Source: Paenibacillus sp. JQZ6Y-1
GTDB taxonomy: Bacteria > Bacillota > Bacilli > Paenibacillales > Paenibacillaceae
Assembly: GCF_040719145.1 (NCBI RefSeq)
Contig: NZ_JBFDUZ010000001.1
Span: forward strand, 1,612,001 to 1,676,000
Length of the DNA stretch: 64,000 nucleotides
Reading direction: 5' to 3'
A model generated the notes under the pieces. The model saw only the letters and a program-made list of their open reading frames with translations. It ran no database searches and had not been told where the DNA came from. Made by a program: the position numbers and the translations under genes. Below, one piece after another: positions 17,756 to 27,283 of this stretch (positions are counted from its first letter, which is position 1; each line of letters starts with the position of its first letter).

Positions 17756-18901
17756 ATGATTACTGTGAAAGCACCAGCGGTGTATCGTAATGAACGCGGA
17801 TTGTTAAAACAAAGCGGTAACTGGGTACGCGAAATCGGTAACTATGCGCTGGTCATCGGAGGACGCAGAGCGCTAGCAAGTGTAAGGGAATCGTTGTTGC
17901 CTTCTTTGGAGCAGGCAGGTGTGCAGGTACATATAGAGACATTTGACGGATATTCCACTCGGCAGGAGATTGCGTCGTATACTGCGATCGCCCGTCAGCT
18001 ACACGTGGATGTCATTATCGGAGTTGGCGGTGGCAAGGTGCTCGATCTGTCCAAGGCGGTTGCACAGGAGTCCAATGTTCCGATCGTCACCGTACCAACG
18101 ATTCCGGCAACATGTGCAGCATGGTCGGCATTGACTGTGTTGTACGATAGCGACGGTCAATCTGCTGGGTACTTACCGCTCCATCAATCGCCTGCTCTTG
18201 TGCTTGCTGATCCAGAAGTACTTGTACAGGCACCGCGCCGTTATCTAGCAGCAGGCATTGGTGATACCTTGGTGAAATGGCATGAATTTGCCGTCAATCT
18301 GAATGGGAATGCAGGGAGTCTTGCTTTGCGCAGCAGTGTAGGCACAGCCAAGTTAGCACTGGATATTTTGGAGCGTCATGCGTTGGAGGTGTACGAGCAA
18401 GCAGGAGATGGGCAAGCAACGGATGCTTTTGTTGAAGTGAGCGATTCGATCATTCTGCTCGCTGGTCTGGTCGGTACGATTCAGGACGGCTCCGCTCATG
18501 CAGCAATTGCACATGGATTGCATGACAGCTTGACTCGATTGGAAGAAACGCATCATAGTCTGCATGGGGAAAAGGTGGCATTTGGACTGCTGACCCAGTG
18601 GGTGTTAGAGGGCAAGGAGCAGCAAGAGCTGCATCGGCTTGCTTCATGGCTGCATCAGCTGGATTTGCCAGTTACGTTGAATCAGCTAGGTATCGAAAGC
18701 GATCACGAGCAGGCGGCGACCATTATTGCGAATGGGTTGGCACTGCGCGAGGGAGCAGCAGAGCATTTGGCTTTCGCTGTGGATGCGGATAGAGTAAAAT
18801 GGGCAATTTTACAAGCGCATGAATTGGGTCGTGCATTACGTCAGCATAGCGATTATCCAGTGGGAAAACATGCACAGCGTAGCTTTTCTAGCTTCAATTG
18901 A
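17756..18901 (+). CDS. Iron-containing alcohol dehydrogenase family (GldA/HcxA-like)
   Basis: The 381-residue product matches the group III metal-dependent dehydrogenase fold of glycerol dehydrogenase and E. coli HcxA: VIIGVGGGKVLDLSKAVA nucleotide-binding loop near residues 85-102, TVPTIPATCAAWSALTV, a metal site with GIGDTLVKWHE (Asp/His) and IAHGLHDSL plus HSLHGEKVAFGLL carrying the later His ligands. It uses NAD(P) to oxidise an alcohol or reduce a 2-oxo acid or aldehyde. It is the first gene of sulfur operon A, 71 bases before the SsuA-like gene. An attractive inference is that it handles an aldehyde or oxo acid released by the downstream monooxygenase. Confidence 0.82.
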   Translation: MITVKAPAVYRNERGLLKQSGNWVREIGNYALVIGGRRALASVRESLLPSLEQAGVQVHIETFDGYSTRQEIASYTAIARQLHVDVIIGVGGGKVLDLSKAVAQESNVPIVTVPTIPATCAAWSALTVLYDSDGQSAGYLPLHQSPALVLADPEVLVQAPRRYLAAGIGDTLVKWHEFAVNLNGNAGSLALRSSVGTAKLALDILERHALEVYEQAGDGQATDAFVEVSDSIILLAGLVGTIQDGSAHAAIAHGLHDSLTRLEETHHSLHGEKVAFGLLTQWVLEGKEQQELHRLASWLHQLDLPVTLNQLGIESDHEQAATIIANGLALREGAAEHLAFAVDADRVKWAILQAHELGRALRQHSDYPVGKHAQRSFSSFN

Positions 18902-18972
18902 TGGGATTGTTAGACCTTTCGTAAGTTATGAATAATGAGATTTTATAATAAATAGAGAAAAGGTGAGGATTC

Positions 18973-20061
18973 ATGAAACAGCAGGTTAATAAGCGTGAAT
19001 CTATATTAGAAAGGCGTCAATTTGTATCAGCAAGGCGCAAGTCCATAGTGAAAATCGTTCCATCTATGCTGCTTATTGCACTGCTACTCCTAACGGCAGG
19101 CTGCTCCAAAGGTAGTCCCAATGCCGCCGCAGAATCGGCATCTGGCTCCGATAGTGGTGTCGTATTGAAGGTTGGACAAACGGGCTGGGGCAATCTAGAG
19201 CAAGGGTTAAAAGCTGCTGGGCTGGACAATACGCCATACAAAGTGGAATACAGCGTCTTCCAAGGCGGTAATCTGATTCTCGAAGCGATGGCTGCCAATC
19301 AGGTGGACTTCGGAACAACTAGCGAGATTCCACCGATCTTTGCTTCGCAGGCTGCTAATGGCGGTAATTTCAAAGTCGTTGCTGTGCAGGAGGGTAATAC
19401 GCTGAATCAGGAGGTAGTTGTGCCGAAGGATTCACCGATCAAGACACCTGCCGATCTGAAAGGCAAAAAGGTCGCTTTTGTCAAAAACACAACCGCTCAT
19501 TATTTTCTTTTGAAAATCTTAGAGGATGCAGGTCTGAGCTGGCAGGATATTCAGCCAGTTGAGCTATCGACCGCCGATGGACTGAGCGCACTGATCAGCG
19601 GCAAAGTCGACGCACTGGCAAGCTACGGAAATGCGATTATCTCGGCACATCAGAATGGAGCGAACACACTAGCAAGTGCCAAAGACATTTTATCCGGTAG
19701 CTTCCTCGTCACTGCCTCAAATAGCGCACTTGCCGATGCAGCTAAAAAAGACGCGATTGCTGATTATCTCAACCGCATAAACCAATTCTATGACTGGACA
19801 CGCACACATCAGCAGGATTGGGCGAAAATCACTGCCGCCGCTACGCATCAGCCGGAGGATCAAGCATTAACAACGCTCAAAGAAGGCGAAGCACAGCGTC
19901 CTAGTCATATCGTCGCCACCTCTAAAGAAGCCATTGCTTCCGAACAGGATGTAGCCGATACATTCAGCGATGCTGGGGTATTGTCATCCAAAGTGGACGT
20001 ATCGACATTCTGGAGTGACGATTTAAACGACAAGCTCAAAGCATCGACTACGTCGAAATAA
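18973..20061 (+). CDS. Sulfonate-type ABC substrate-binding lipoprotein (SsuA-like)
   Basis: The 362-residue product has an N-terminal basic region, a lipobox (LTAGC, near residue 44), and the SsuA/TauA/NMT1 fold: LKVGQTGWGNLEQGLKAAGL, YSVFQGGNLILEAMAANQVDFGTTSEIPPIFA, TPADLKGKKVAFVKNTTAHYFLLKIL. It binds a sulfonate or similar organosulfur compound outside the membrane. The signal peptide is preceded by about 25 extra residues, longer than usual; an internal start is possible. The permease and ATPase follow at 20168 and 21179. Confidence 0.85.
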   Translation: MKQQVNKRESILERRQFVSARRKSIVKIVPSMLLIALLLLTAGCSKGSPNAAAESASGSDSGVVLKVGQTGWGNLEQGLKAAGLDNTPYKVEYSVFQGGNLILEAMAANQVDFGTTSEIPPIFASQAANGGNFKVVAVQEGNTLNQEVVVPKDSPIKTPADLKGKKVAFVKNTTAHYFLLKILEDAGLSWQDIQPVELSTADGLSALISGKVDALASYGNAIISAHQNGANTLASAKDILSGSFLVTASNSALADAAKKDAIADYLNRINQFYDWTRTHQQDWAKITAAATHQPEDQALTTLKEGEAQRPSHIVATSKEAIASEQDVADTFSDAGVLSSKVDVSTFWSDDLNDKLKASTTSK

Positions 20062-20167
20062 GAGCAATCTGTTATAGGGATGAGATGGAAAGGATTCCTC
20101 TATCTTCAAACGTTATGATTCTGACCCCATTTGAATAGACACGAAAATAGCAGGGAGGTGCACAACG

Positions 20168-21115
20168 ATGTCTTCCAAATTCATATCATCAACCGCATCG
20201 GCTCGCATGCAGGAGCGTTCCGCAGCGCAGGATGCCGATGTTGAGATTCAGCATTATCAAGCTGCTGTATCCTCGCAGTCATCCGACATGGTACAGCAGC
20301 CATCGGTCGTCAGGACAGCAACGAAGAGTGGGAAAGGCAGACTTTTTTTACAAGCTTGGGGCTCACGACTGCTGCCATTCGGCTTGCCGGTGCTGCTGAT
20401 TATCGCATGGCAATGGTTATCAACGACGGGCTGGATTACGAATAACATTTTGCCATCTCCGGCGCAGGTGCTGGAAGCCTTTTTCCGACTGCTCGGTACG
20501 GGTGAGCTGGTGGATAATATTGCGATCAGTACGCAGCGTGCACTAAGCGGCTTTGCTATTGGCGGTGGGCTTGGCTTCCTGCTGGGTGCGCTGAATGGAA
20601 TCTCTCGCTTATCGGAAAAGGTATCCGATTCTTCGATTCAGATGATCCGCAATATTCCACATCTATCACTTATTCCGCTCGTTATTGTCTGGTTCGGTAT
20701 TGGAGAGGAAGCGAAGCTGTTTCTCGTCTCGCTCGGCGTATTTTTCCCCGTGTATCTGAATACCTTTCATGGGATTCGGTCGGTGGATCATAGTCTGATT
20801 GAGATGGGACGTGTGTATGGGCTGAGTCGATTTGCCCTCTACACGAACATTATTTTGCCGGGTGCATTGCCATCCATTCTGGTCGGTATCCGCTATGCGC
20901 TGGGGATCATGTGGCTGACTCTGATCGTTGCCGAGACCGTCGCTGCGGATTCTGGTATTGGATACATGGCGATGAATGCACGTGAATTTATGCAAATGGA
21001 CGTGATCGTGCTGAGTATTCTGCTATATGCACTGCTTGGCAAGCTGTCCGATAGCATTGCCAAACTGCTGGAAAAACGCTGGCTACGTTGGAATCCATCG
21101 TTATCGCGCAAATAA
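20168..21115 (+). CDS. Sulfonate-type ABC permease (SsuC-like)
   Basis: The 315-residue product has six predicted membrane helices and the SsuC signatures LPSPAQVLEAFFRLLGTGEL, IPHLSLIPLVIVWFGIGEEAKLFLVSLGVFFPVYLNTFHGIRSVD and LPGALPSILVGIRYALGIMWL (EAA-type loop). Its N-terminal 60 residues are polar, Ser/Gln-rich and unlike SsuC, a cytoplasmic extension of unknown role. GGGAGGTG seven bases before ATG 20168 supports the long form. It works with 18973 and 21179 as an importer. Confidence 0.87.
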   Translation: MSSKFISSTASARMQERSAAQDADVEIQHYQAAVSSQSSDMVQQPSVVRTATKSGKGRLFLQAWGSRLLPFGLPVLLIIAWQWLSTTGWITNNILPSPAQVLEAFFRLLGTGELVDNIAISTQRALSGFAIGGGLGFLLGALNGISRLSEKVSDSSIQMIRNIPHLSLIPLVIVWFGIGEEAKLFLVSLGVFFPVYLNTFHGIRSVDHSLIEMGRVYGLSRFALYTNIILPGALPSILVGIRYALGIMWLTLIVAETVAADSGIGYMAMNAREFMQMDVIVLSILLYALLGKLSDSIAKLLEKRWLRWNPSLSRK

Positions 21116-21178
21116 AATTCAGAGCATCTATACTATACGCAAATACAATCAAAACCAATCAAACGAGGAGGAATGGCG

Positions 21179-22003
21179 ATGACTCCATCTGCGAATATCC
21201 CGTATTTGCATATCGATCGCATACAGAAACAGTTCGGTGAGCGACTCATTCTGGCGGATATTGATGTACAAATCCAAAAAGGCGAATTTATCGCTATCGT
21301 CGGTCGCAGCGGCTGCGGCAAAAGTACGTTGCTGCGCTTGATTGCGGGATTGGAGCAGCCAACGTGCGGAACAATTCATGTTCAACAGCTCTCCACTCAT
21401 GCAGCCACTGGTGCAGACAGACGGGGGAAAATCAGTCGTCAGCGTCAGGTGGCACGACCGAACACCCGCTTTTTATTTCAGGAATCTCGATTACTGCCGT
21501 GGAAAACAGTACTGGATAATGTAAGGCTCGGGATTCCAGACAAAAACCGCGATCATGCTCGGGAAGCATTACAACAGGTTGGACTAAACGACCGCGAAAA
21601 GGATTGGCCTGCTGTACTGTCTGGTGGTCAGAAGCAGCGTGTCGCTCTAGCGCGTGCGCTTGCCAGCCATCCCGATCTGTTGTTGCTCGATGAGCCGCTC
21701 GGTGCATTGGATGCGCTAACTCGAATCGAGATGCAGCAATTGATCGAACGATTATGGATTGAGCAAGGATTGACGGTAGTTCTCGTTACGCATGATGTGA
21801 GCGAAGCGGTCGCACTTGCCGACCGAGTACTGTTGATCGAGAATGGGCAGATTGAGCTGGATGTACGCATCACGCTGGATCGTCCACGTGAGCGGGATAG
21901 CGGGTTTGCTCATTTTGAAAATTTGATTCTCAACCGTCTGCTGAAGCGCGACGATCATCCACATCCGCTGGAGCAGCAGCGCCAACCAAGCTTTTCCATT
22001 TAA
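21179..22003 (+). CDS. Sulfonate-type ABC ATPase (SsuB-like)
   Basis: The 274-residue product is an ABC ATPase: Walker [10 protein letters not shown] near residue 40, Q-loop [11 protein letters not shown], signature [15 protein letters not shown], Walker [13 protein letters not shown], and the switch His in VTHDVSEA. The QESRLLPW segment is typical of SsuB/TauB. It powers the importer encoded just upstream. The start at 21179 has GAGGAGG seven bases upstream; the ATG at 21173 is too close to it. Operon A continues with a GNAT gene 75 bases later. Confidence 0.9.
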   Translation: MTPSANIPYLHIDRIQKQFGERLILADIDVQIQKGEFIAIVGRSGCGKSTLLRLIAGLEQPTCGTIHVQQLSTHAATGADRRGKISRQRQVARPNTRFLFQESRLLPWKTVLDNVRLGIPDKNRDHAREALQQVGLNDREKDWPAVLSGGQKQRVALARALASHPDLLLLDEPLGALDALTRIEMQQLIERLWIEQGLTVVLVTHDVSEAVALADRVLLIENGQIELDVRITLDRPRERDSGFAHFENLILNRLLKRDDHPHPLEQQRQPSFSI

Positions 22004-22078
22004 TATGAGGCGATGTGAGATTATGCCGATGGAGTAGAGGATTCAGCGATTGACCATAATGGAATGGGAGGGAAAGCC

Positions 22079-22711
22079 GTGAGTAATCGGTCGTCTCGTG
22101 ATTCGCAGTTTCATGTCACTGCTCAGCCAGTAGATACTCATACGCAGCCTGTGCCATCACAAGTAGAGGTTGATAGTCAACAGTTGCAAAGTCAACTGGT
22201 GTATCGGCAAGCTGTGCTGGACGATGCCATTGAGCTGCATCAGGTGATTGTGGATGCGTATGAACCGCTACGTCAGCTGGAAATTCCGTTTCCGGCAGGC
22301 TATGCGACGGTGGAGATCATAGAGAACAATATCGCTGCTCACGAATGTTATGTGCTGCTGCGTGACGGTCAGATTGCTGCTACCGTCACACTGGATCGCG
22401 ATGATCAGCCGCGCTTGAAGGCATTGAGCGATCTGCCGTTTATCCGCTGGTTTGCTGTCGCTCCTCGCTTCAAAGGGCAGGGAGATGGCGCGCGACTATT
22501 GGATTGGGTGGAGCAGCAAATTATTCTAGGCAAGCATCATCAGCCCGGTGTGATGCTGGCAACCGCGTCGCGTCATCCGTGGCTGGCAGCTATGTACGAA
22601 CGTAAAGGGTATCGTATCTTTCACGACTATGTGAATCAGGGCGAGCATATTGTCTATATGGCGAAGCAATTGAATCAAGAAGTGGATTTCAAGTCACTGC
22701 TGCATGTATAA
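22079..22711 (+). CDS. GNAT N-acetyltransferase in the sulfur operon (SnaA-like role)
   Basis: The 210-residue product has a polar, Gln-rich N-terminal 35 residues, then a GNAT domain: VYRQAVLDDAIELHQVIVDAY, the acetyl-CoA pyrophosphate loop RFKGQGDGARLLDWVEQQI near 145-160, and a C-terminal AMYERKGYRIFHDYV motif. GNAT enzymes acetylate amino groups. In B. subtilis the equivalent S-alkyl-cysteine operon begins with a GNAT (SnaA/YtmI) that acetylates S-alkyl-cysteine, so the same role is inferred here from context. The start is GTG 22079, after GGGAGGG; an upstream ATG at 22064 overlaps this site. Confidence 0.8.
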   Translation: MSNRSSRDSQFHVTAQPVDTHTQPVPSQVEVDSQQLQSQLVYRQAVLDDAIELHQVIVDAYEPLRQLEIPFPAGYATVEIIENNIAAHECYVLLRDGQIAATVTLDRDDQPRLKALSDLPFIRWFAVAPRFKGQGDGARLLDWVEQQIILGKHHQPGVMLATASRHPWLAAMYERKGYRIFHDYVNQGEHIVYMAKQLNQEVDFKSLLHV

Positions 22712-22779
22712 GTCGAACATATCGTATGTCTATTTTGCATCTATTCTAACTGTTCATATTCCAAAGGAGGAACTTTATT

Positions 22780-23088
22780 ATGTCCAATCCATCTACCAAC
22801 GCACAGGAATTTCAAGCCAATAACGGGAAAATCATCGTCTGGAGCAAAACAGGCTGCCATTTCTGCCAAGAGATCAAAACCTATCTGGAAACAAACGGCT
22901 ATGAGTACAGCAATCTAGAAGTAGCAGGTAACGATGTACTGCGCGATGTGCTGGATGCCAAATATGGTATTCGTCATGTACCAGTAGTCGAGGTCGGTCA
23001 CGGTGCCACCTATACTGCGCTGTTAGAAGCAGATTTGGAAAAGCTGCAACAATTGCTGCAACAGCAGCAGGTTCAAGTATCTCTGTAA
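22780..23088 (+). CDS. Glutaredoxin-like protein (CmoI/YtnI-like)
   Basis: The 102-residue product has a glutaredoxin/thioredoxin fold with active site C26-H-F-C29 (WSKTGCHFCQEI), the cis-proline motif RHVPVVEV near 73, and a C-terminal Gln-rich helix. It is cytosolic and probably gives electrons for, or relieves mixed disulfides in, the pathway. In B. subtilis a glutaredoxin-like gene (ytnI, cmoI) sits directly before the monooxygenase gene ytnJ (cmoJ); the same order is found here, with a 46-base gap. AAAGGAGGAACTTTATT precedes ATG 22780. Confidence 0.82.
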   Translation: MSNPSTNAQEFQANNGKIIVWSKTGCHFCQEIKTYLETNGYEYSNLEVAGNDVLRDVLDAKYGIRHVPVVEVGHGATYTALLEADLEKLQQLLQQQQVQVSL

Positions 23089-23134
23089 GGAATGAAAGAT
23101 AGGTCATTATTTACAAATCGAGAGGATGAATGCA

Positions 23135-24460
23135 ATGAGCAAGCGTCAATTGAAATTCGGAGCGATTATTCATGGGGTAGGCGGTAGTATGTCCACATGG
23201 CGTCACCCGGAGGTGCTGTCCGATGCCAGTGTGAATTTTGACTTTTATAAACGTCAGGCATTGAAGGCGGAGGAAGGTAAGTTTGACCTTGTCTTCATTG
23301 CGGACGGGCTGTTTATTAATGAAAAATCATTGCCGCACTTTCTCAATCGGTTTGAGCCAGTAACGATTCTGTCGGCGCTGGCTGGTGTCACGTCCAAGAT
23401 TGGTCTGGTTGGTACGATCTCGACTAGCTATAGCGAGCCGTTCACGATCTCCCGTCAGCTCGCTTCGCTGGATCATATTAGCGGTGGACGTGCAGGCTGG
23501 AATGTGGTGACCTCGCCACTGGAAGGTACGGCGCTGAACTATAGCCGCGACCGTCATCCGTCTCACCCTGAGCGTTATAAGATTGCGGCAGAGTATTTGG
23601 ACGTTGCCAAAGGGCTGTGGGATTCATGGGAAGAGGATGCGTTTGTCCGCGATAAAGAGAGCGGGGTATTCTTTGACCCAGACAAGCTGCATACCCTGAA
23701 TCATAAGGGCGAATACTTCTCTGTACAAGGACCGCTGAATATCGCTCGTACACCGCAGGGGCAGCCGGTTATTTTCCAAGCCGGTTCATCCGAAGATGGC
23801 AAAAATCTCGCTGCACGCTCGGCAGACGCTATTTTCACAGGTCAGGAGACACTGGAGGATGCACAGGCGTTCTATCAGGATGTGAAGACGCGTATTAAGG
23901 GCTATGGGCGCGATGAGGAGGAAGTGAAGATCTTACCCGGTATTACGCCGATCATCGGGCGTACCGAGGAAGAGGCAGAGCAGAAATATCAGGAAATCGC
24001 CAGTCTGGTTACAATTGATAAGGCGTTGCAATATTTGGGACGTTTCTTTGATCATCACGACTTCGCCCAGTATCCGCTAGATGAGCCTTTCCCAGAGCTG
24101 AACGGTATCGGCAGCAATAGCTTCCGCAGTGGCACGGATAAGATTAAAAAGGATGCTAAGGAGCGCAATCTGACGCTACGTGAGGTAGCATTGCAATCGG
24201 CAACACCGCGAAGCAATTTTATCGGTACAGCAGAGCAGGTCGCTGACCGCATTCAAGAATGGTTTGAGCAAAACGGGGCGGACGGCTTTATTATTCACTC
24301 CGATCTGCCATCTGGATTGCATGATTTTGTCGATCAAGTGGTTCCAATATTGCAGGCGCGTGGTATCTATCGTGAGGACTATGAGCACGATACATTGCGC
24401 GAAAATCTGGGTGTACCTATTCCGCAAAATCGGTATGCTGCTAAGCCAGTGAACAGCTAA
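23135..24460 (+). CDS. cmoJ: FMN-dependent monooxygenase, NtaA/SnaA/DszA family (CmoJ-like)
   Basis: The 441-residue product is a bacterial luciferase-like monooxygenase of the NtaA/DmoA/SnaA type: [98 protein letters not shown]. With reduced FMN and O2 such enzymes attack C-S or C-N bonds. It matches B. subtilis CmoJ (YtnJ) in family and in its glutaredoxin-like upstream neighbour. The start at 23135 is nine bases after GAGAGG; ATG 23126 overlaps that site. It is the last gene of operon A, followed by weak hairpins at about 24470-24535. Confidence 0.88.
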   Translation: MSKRQLKFGAIIHGVGGSMSTWRHPEVLSDASVNFDFYKRQALKAEEGKFDLVFIADGLFINEKSLPHFLNRFEPVTILSALAGVTSKIGLVGTISTSYSEPFTISRQLASLDHISGGRAGWNVVTSPLEGTALNYSRDRHPSHPERYKIAAEYLDVAKGLWDSWEEDAFVRDKESGVFFDPDKLHTLNHKGEYFSVQGPLNIARTPQGQPVIFQAGSSEDGKNLAARSADAIFTGQETLEDAQAFYQDVKTRIKGYGRDEEEVKILPGITPIIGRTEEEAEQKYQEIASLVTIDKALQYLGRFFDHHDFAQYPLDEPFPELNGIGSNSFRSGTDKIKKDAKERNLTLREVALQSATPRSNFIGTAEQVADRIQEWFEQNGADGFIIHSDLPSGLHDFVDQVVPILQARGIYREDYEHDTLRENLGVPIPQNRYAAKPVNS

Positions 24461-24585
24461 GTATGATGGGATGACCAGAGATGTATGATTTTCCCATTCT
24501 GGTGACAAGTGGGCAAAGTGCGCGCCCCGCCTGCATTTTCCTTTTACTACAGCTAGCGGAGCGCGTTCTGTACCTGCAAAACCCG

Positions 24586-24614
24586 TTGACAATGCACAGT
24601 TCACAACCTATGAT
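24586..24614 (+). promoter_or_regulatory. Sigma-A promoter of the LysR gene
   Basis: A consensus TTGACA (24586-24591) and TATGAT (24609-24614) are separated by exactly 17 bp, 85 bases upstream of the GTG start at 24699. Confidence 0.75.
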
Positions 24615-24698
24615 ACATAAAACCAAGTTAAATGATTGGTAAAATGAGATTTGGTTCATGAATCAAGTCTATCCAACTTAACGAAAGGGGAATGCACC

Positions 24699-25616
24699 GT
24701 GAACATTGAGAATATGGAAGCCTTTGTGTACATCCATCATTACGGCAGCTTTAACAAGGCAGCAGAGATTTTGTTTCTGTCTCAGCCTTCCGTCACCGCG
24801 CGAATTCAATCGCTGGAGAGAGAACTGGGCTGCAAATTGTTCGAACGGCTTGGACGTCAAATTGTACTGACGGAAGAGGGTAGACGCTTTTTGCCGTATG
24901 CGCAGCAGGTTCTGCAAGTGCTGCAAAAAGGCAGACAACGGATTCAAACGGTCAAGACAACACCTGAGGAGCTGACCATTGGATGCACCATTTCCGTATC
25001 CAATTATGTGATACCGGAGCTGTTACCCCAATTGAAGCAGCAATATCCACAAACCAACTTTAAATTAATCACGGCAACGACCGACCAGCTCGTTAGCCGT
25101 CTATTGAATAAAGAAATTGATATCGGCTTTGTACGCAAAATGATGCACCCGTCGATCCGTACTGTATCTTCGTATGAAGATCCGATCTCCTTGTACGTAT
25201 ACGCCGACCATCCATTTGCCTATCGTCCGCCTACCTCTATATCTGCACTGGAACGCCAGCAGCTCGTCTTCTTTGAATGCGGCTCACTCGACTGGCTGCG
25301 TATCCATCGTGTATTTGAAGCAATGGAATCGCCACCAGAGATCGCCTTTCAAGTCGATCACTCCGAAACCGCCAAAAAACTCGTCCTGCAAAAAGCTGGC
25401 ATTGCCTTCCTACCCGGCTTGAGCGTACATGAAGAAGTCAAACAGGGCAAACTCGTCCGTGTCGCATTACCAGAAATCGAAGGCATTTCCCTGCAAACCA
25501 GCCTCGTCACCTTAAAAGAACAACCTGCTCACATGACATCTATGATGGCTGATCTGCTGCGCGACGTCGACTACTTCCGCCGCCAAGACCAACCCGAAAT
25601 CGCCGTCCCCGGCTAA
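24699..25616 (+). CDS. LysR family transcriptional regulator of the sulfur region
   Basis: The 305-residue product has an N-terminal LysR winged helix (MEAFVYIHHYGSFNKAAEILFLSQPSVTARIQSLERELGCKLFERLGRQIVLTEEG) and a periplasmic-binding-like effector domain (LTIGCTISVSNYVIPELLP; DIGFVRKMMHPSIRT). It lies between operon A and operon B, matching B. subtilis YtlI, the LysR activator of the ytm operon. The two operons share a promoter motif (17586-17642; 26172-26228), which makes it the likely activator of both. The start is GTG 24699, eight bases after AAAGGGG. The last third (from about 25350) turns C-rich and G-poor, like the DNA leading into repeat copy 2. Confidence 0.88.
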   Translation: MNIENMEAFVYIHHYGSFNKAAEILFLSQPSVTARIQSLERELGCKLFERLGRQIVLTEEGRRFLPYAQQVLQVLQKGRQRIQTVKTTPEELTIGCTISVSNYVIPELLPQLKQQYPQTNFKLITATTDQLVSRLLNKEIDIGFVRKMMHPSIRTVSSYEDPISLYVYADHPFAYRPPTSISALERQQLVFFECGSLDWLRIHRVFEAMESPPEIAFQVDHSETAKKLVLQKAGIAFLPGLSVHEEVKQGKLVRVALPEIEGISLQTSLVTLKEQPAHMTSMMADLLRDVDYFRRQDQPEIAVPG

Positions 25617-25914
25617 CGAGGACGACGTATCCTAGAGGAAATATCATCACTAATCTCAACACTCATAAACACATGTATGCTAATACCGATCAATCCACAC
25701 ATAACAGAAATCAACTCATACATCACGCAACACCCGACAAACAAACTGCAATCTATACTAGCCAACGACACTACCAGCGGGGCGAGCCAACCAAAGCACG
25801 CCCCATTTGGTATTTGAAAATGATTAAAGCTAACTAGGTGAATACCAGCTATATCATTTAAAAAAACATACCAATCAGTGAGGGCTCTATCCTTTCACCT
25901 GCCACCCAACCAAA

Positions 25915-26142
25915 AGGTGGAAGTTGCACAAAACGGAGGGAAGGAAATAAGGGAAAAGGAACGACTTCTAGTGTTTATAATTTTCAAACACGGGGTTCAA
26001 TGAAAAGTGATTTTTGCGAAAGCAAAATATCTAACTGCTTAGAGGGCGGGAATCTTCATTCCTTCCTCATCCAAAAGATTCCCGCGGCTCCACCGGAGTT
26101 CCGTCCCCTTATTCCTTCCCGCAGTGGATACAACTCTTCACC
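25915..26142. repeat. Dispersed palindromic intergenic repeat, copy 2 (long form)
   Basis: Left arm from GGTGGAAG (25915) and GGAGGGAAGGAAATAAGGG; right arm through AAGATTCCCGCGGCTCC and CCTTATTCCTTCCCGCAG to CTTCACC (26142). Between them an internal segment (about 25968-26043) contains TTTTGC-GAAA-GCAAAA and is shared with copy 3 (TTTTCAAACACG, GGTTCAA, GTGATTTTTGCGAA) but absent from copy 1. The gap 25617-26314 holds no gene; 25617-25914 is G-poor on the + strand (line 25681-25740 has 4 G in 60). Confidence 0.85.
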
Positions 26143-26171
26143 TCCCAACCTATAGATTTGTTCAATACCAG

Positions 26172-26228
26172 TATAGAATCTTTCGATTAAAACCCGCATT
26201 GACGCTACCCACCACGGGATGATAGATT
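26172..26228 (+). promoter_or_regulatory. Promoter/operator of sulfur operon B, shared with operon A
   Basis: TTGACG (26199-26204) and TAGATT (26223-26228) with an 18-bp spacer. The segment from TATAGAAT (26172) to TTGACGCTA (26207) aligns gaplessly with 17586-17621, and GGATG-TAGA is conserved up to and in the -10. Expected target of the LysR protein encoded at 24699. Confidence 0.65.
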
Positions 26229-26314
26229 TATCGCACATCCACTAGATCGGGTGATAGTGAACCCGTCGATGGATAAAATCCGATTAAAAAGATAAGAATT
26301 TGGGGGAATCATGT

Positions 26315-27229
26315 ATGAACAACAGACAAAGCCGATTCACGACATGGAATTACATTACAAAAGGACCCGTATTCGCGCTCATGGCGCTCATGCTTTTCTT
26401 ATCCGGTTGCGCTTCGGTTAGCGAATCAAGCGGTGGTTCTGCTAGTGGCACAACAACAGCATCATCCGGTAGTGCCGATGCGGCAAGCTCCGATGGTGTT
26501 CGCAAAATTATCGTCGGAACAGGTACGCAATTTCCGAATGTGTGCTTTATCGATGAGAACGGCAAGCTAACCGGCTACGATGTGGAGCTGGTACGCGAGA
26601 TCGACAAGCGTCTACCAGATGTGGAGTTTGAATTCAAAACAATGGAATTCTCCAACCTGCTGCTGAGTCTGGAAACGAACAAAATCGACTTCGTTGCTCA
26701 CCAGATGGAAACTAACCCAGAGCGCGAGGAGAAATACCTGTTCAACAAAGTGCCATACAGCATTTTCCTGAATCGTGTAGCAGTCGCGAAGGATAACAAT
26801 ACCATCAAAGGTCTAGACGATCTGAAAGGCAAAAAAGTACTGACTGGCGCAACAAGTAACGCGGCGTACCTGCTGAATCAATACAATAAGACGCATAACA
26901 ACGCAATCGACGTTGTTTACACTAGCGGGGCAGCCAATGATACAGTACAGCAAATCGTATCAGGACGCGTGGATGCAACGATTACTACCGATTTTGCGAA
27001 CCGCTTCAACACCGATGCAGACGGCAATGTAGCCCTGAAAACAGTCGGCGAGCCGCTGAACGAATCGAATGTATACTTTGTCTTCCGCAAAGATGAGCAG
27101 CCGCTGGCAGATGAGATCGACAAAGCGATTACCGAGATCAAAGCCGATGGCACACTGAAACAATTGAGCGAGAAATGGTTGGGCGATGACTTTACCAAAA
27201 CGCTGGCGGAAGCCAAAGTGACCCAGTAA
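26315..27229 (+). CDS. Cystine-type ABC substrate-binding lipoprotein (TcyJ/K-like)
   Basis: The 304-residue product has a lipoprotein signal (lipobox LSGC, near residue 33), a Ser/Ala-rich linker, and a family 3 solute-binding domain: KIIVGTGTQFPNVCFIDENGKLTGYDVELVREI, KTMEFSNLLLSLETNKIDFVAHQM, PEREEKYLFNKVPY. It is most like the cystine/S-compound binding proteins of B. subtilis TcyJ/TcyK. Only one binding protein is present here, against two in B. subtilis. The ATG at 26315 follows GGGGG by nine bases; an ATG four bases earlier is out of frame. It opens operon B. Confidence 0.85.
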   Translation: MNNRQSRFTTWNYITKGPVFALMALMLFLSGCASVSESSGGSASGTTTASSGSADAASSDGVRKIIVGTGTQFPNVCFIDENGKLTGYDVELVREIDKRLPDVEFEFKTMEFSNLLLSLETNKIDFVAHQMETNPEREEKYLFNKVPYSIFLNRVAVAKDNNTIKGLDDLKGKKVLTGATSNAAYLLNQYNKTHNNAIDVVYTSGAANDTVQQIVSGRVDATITTDFANRFNTDADGNVALKTVGEPLNESNVYFVFRKDEQPLADEIDKAITEIKADGTLKQLSEKWLGDDFTKTLAEAKVTQ

Positions 27230-27283
27230 TTCAATATTGATGATGCCATCGATTCATATGATTCATGGCAGGGAGGAGCAGAC

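Noticed and set aside
24470-24540. Hairpins after the CmoJ-like gene as a terminator
   Set aside because: ACCAGA / TCTGGT and CGCGCCCCGC / GCGGAGCGCG pairings exist but have long loops and no T-tract, so termination there is not supported.
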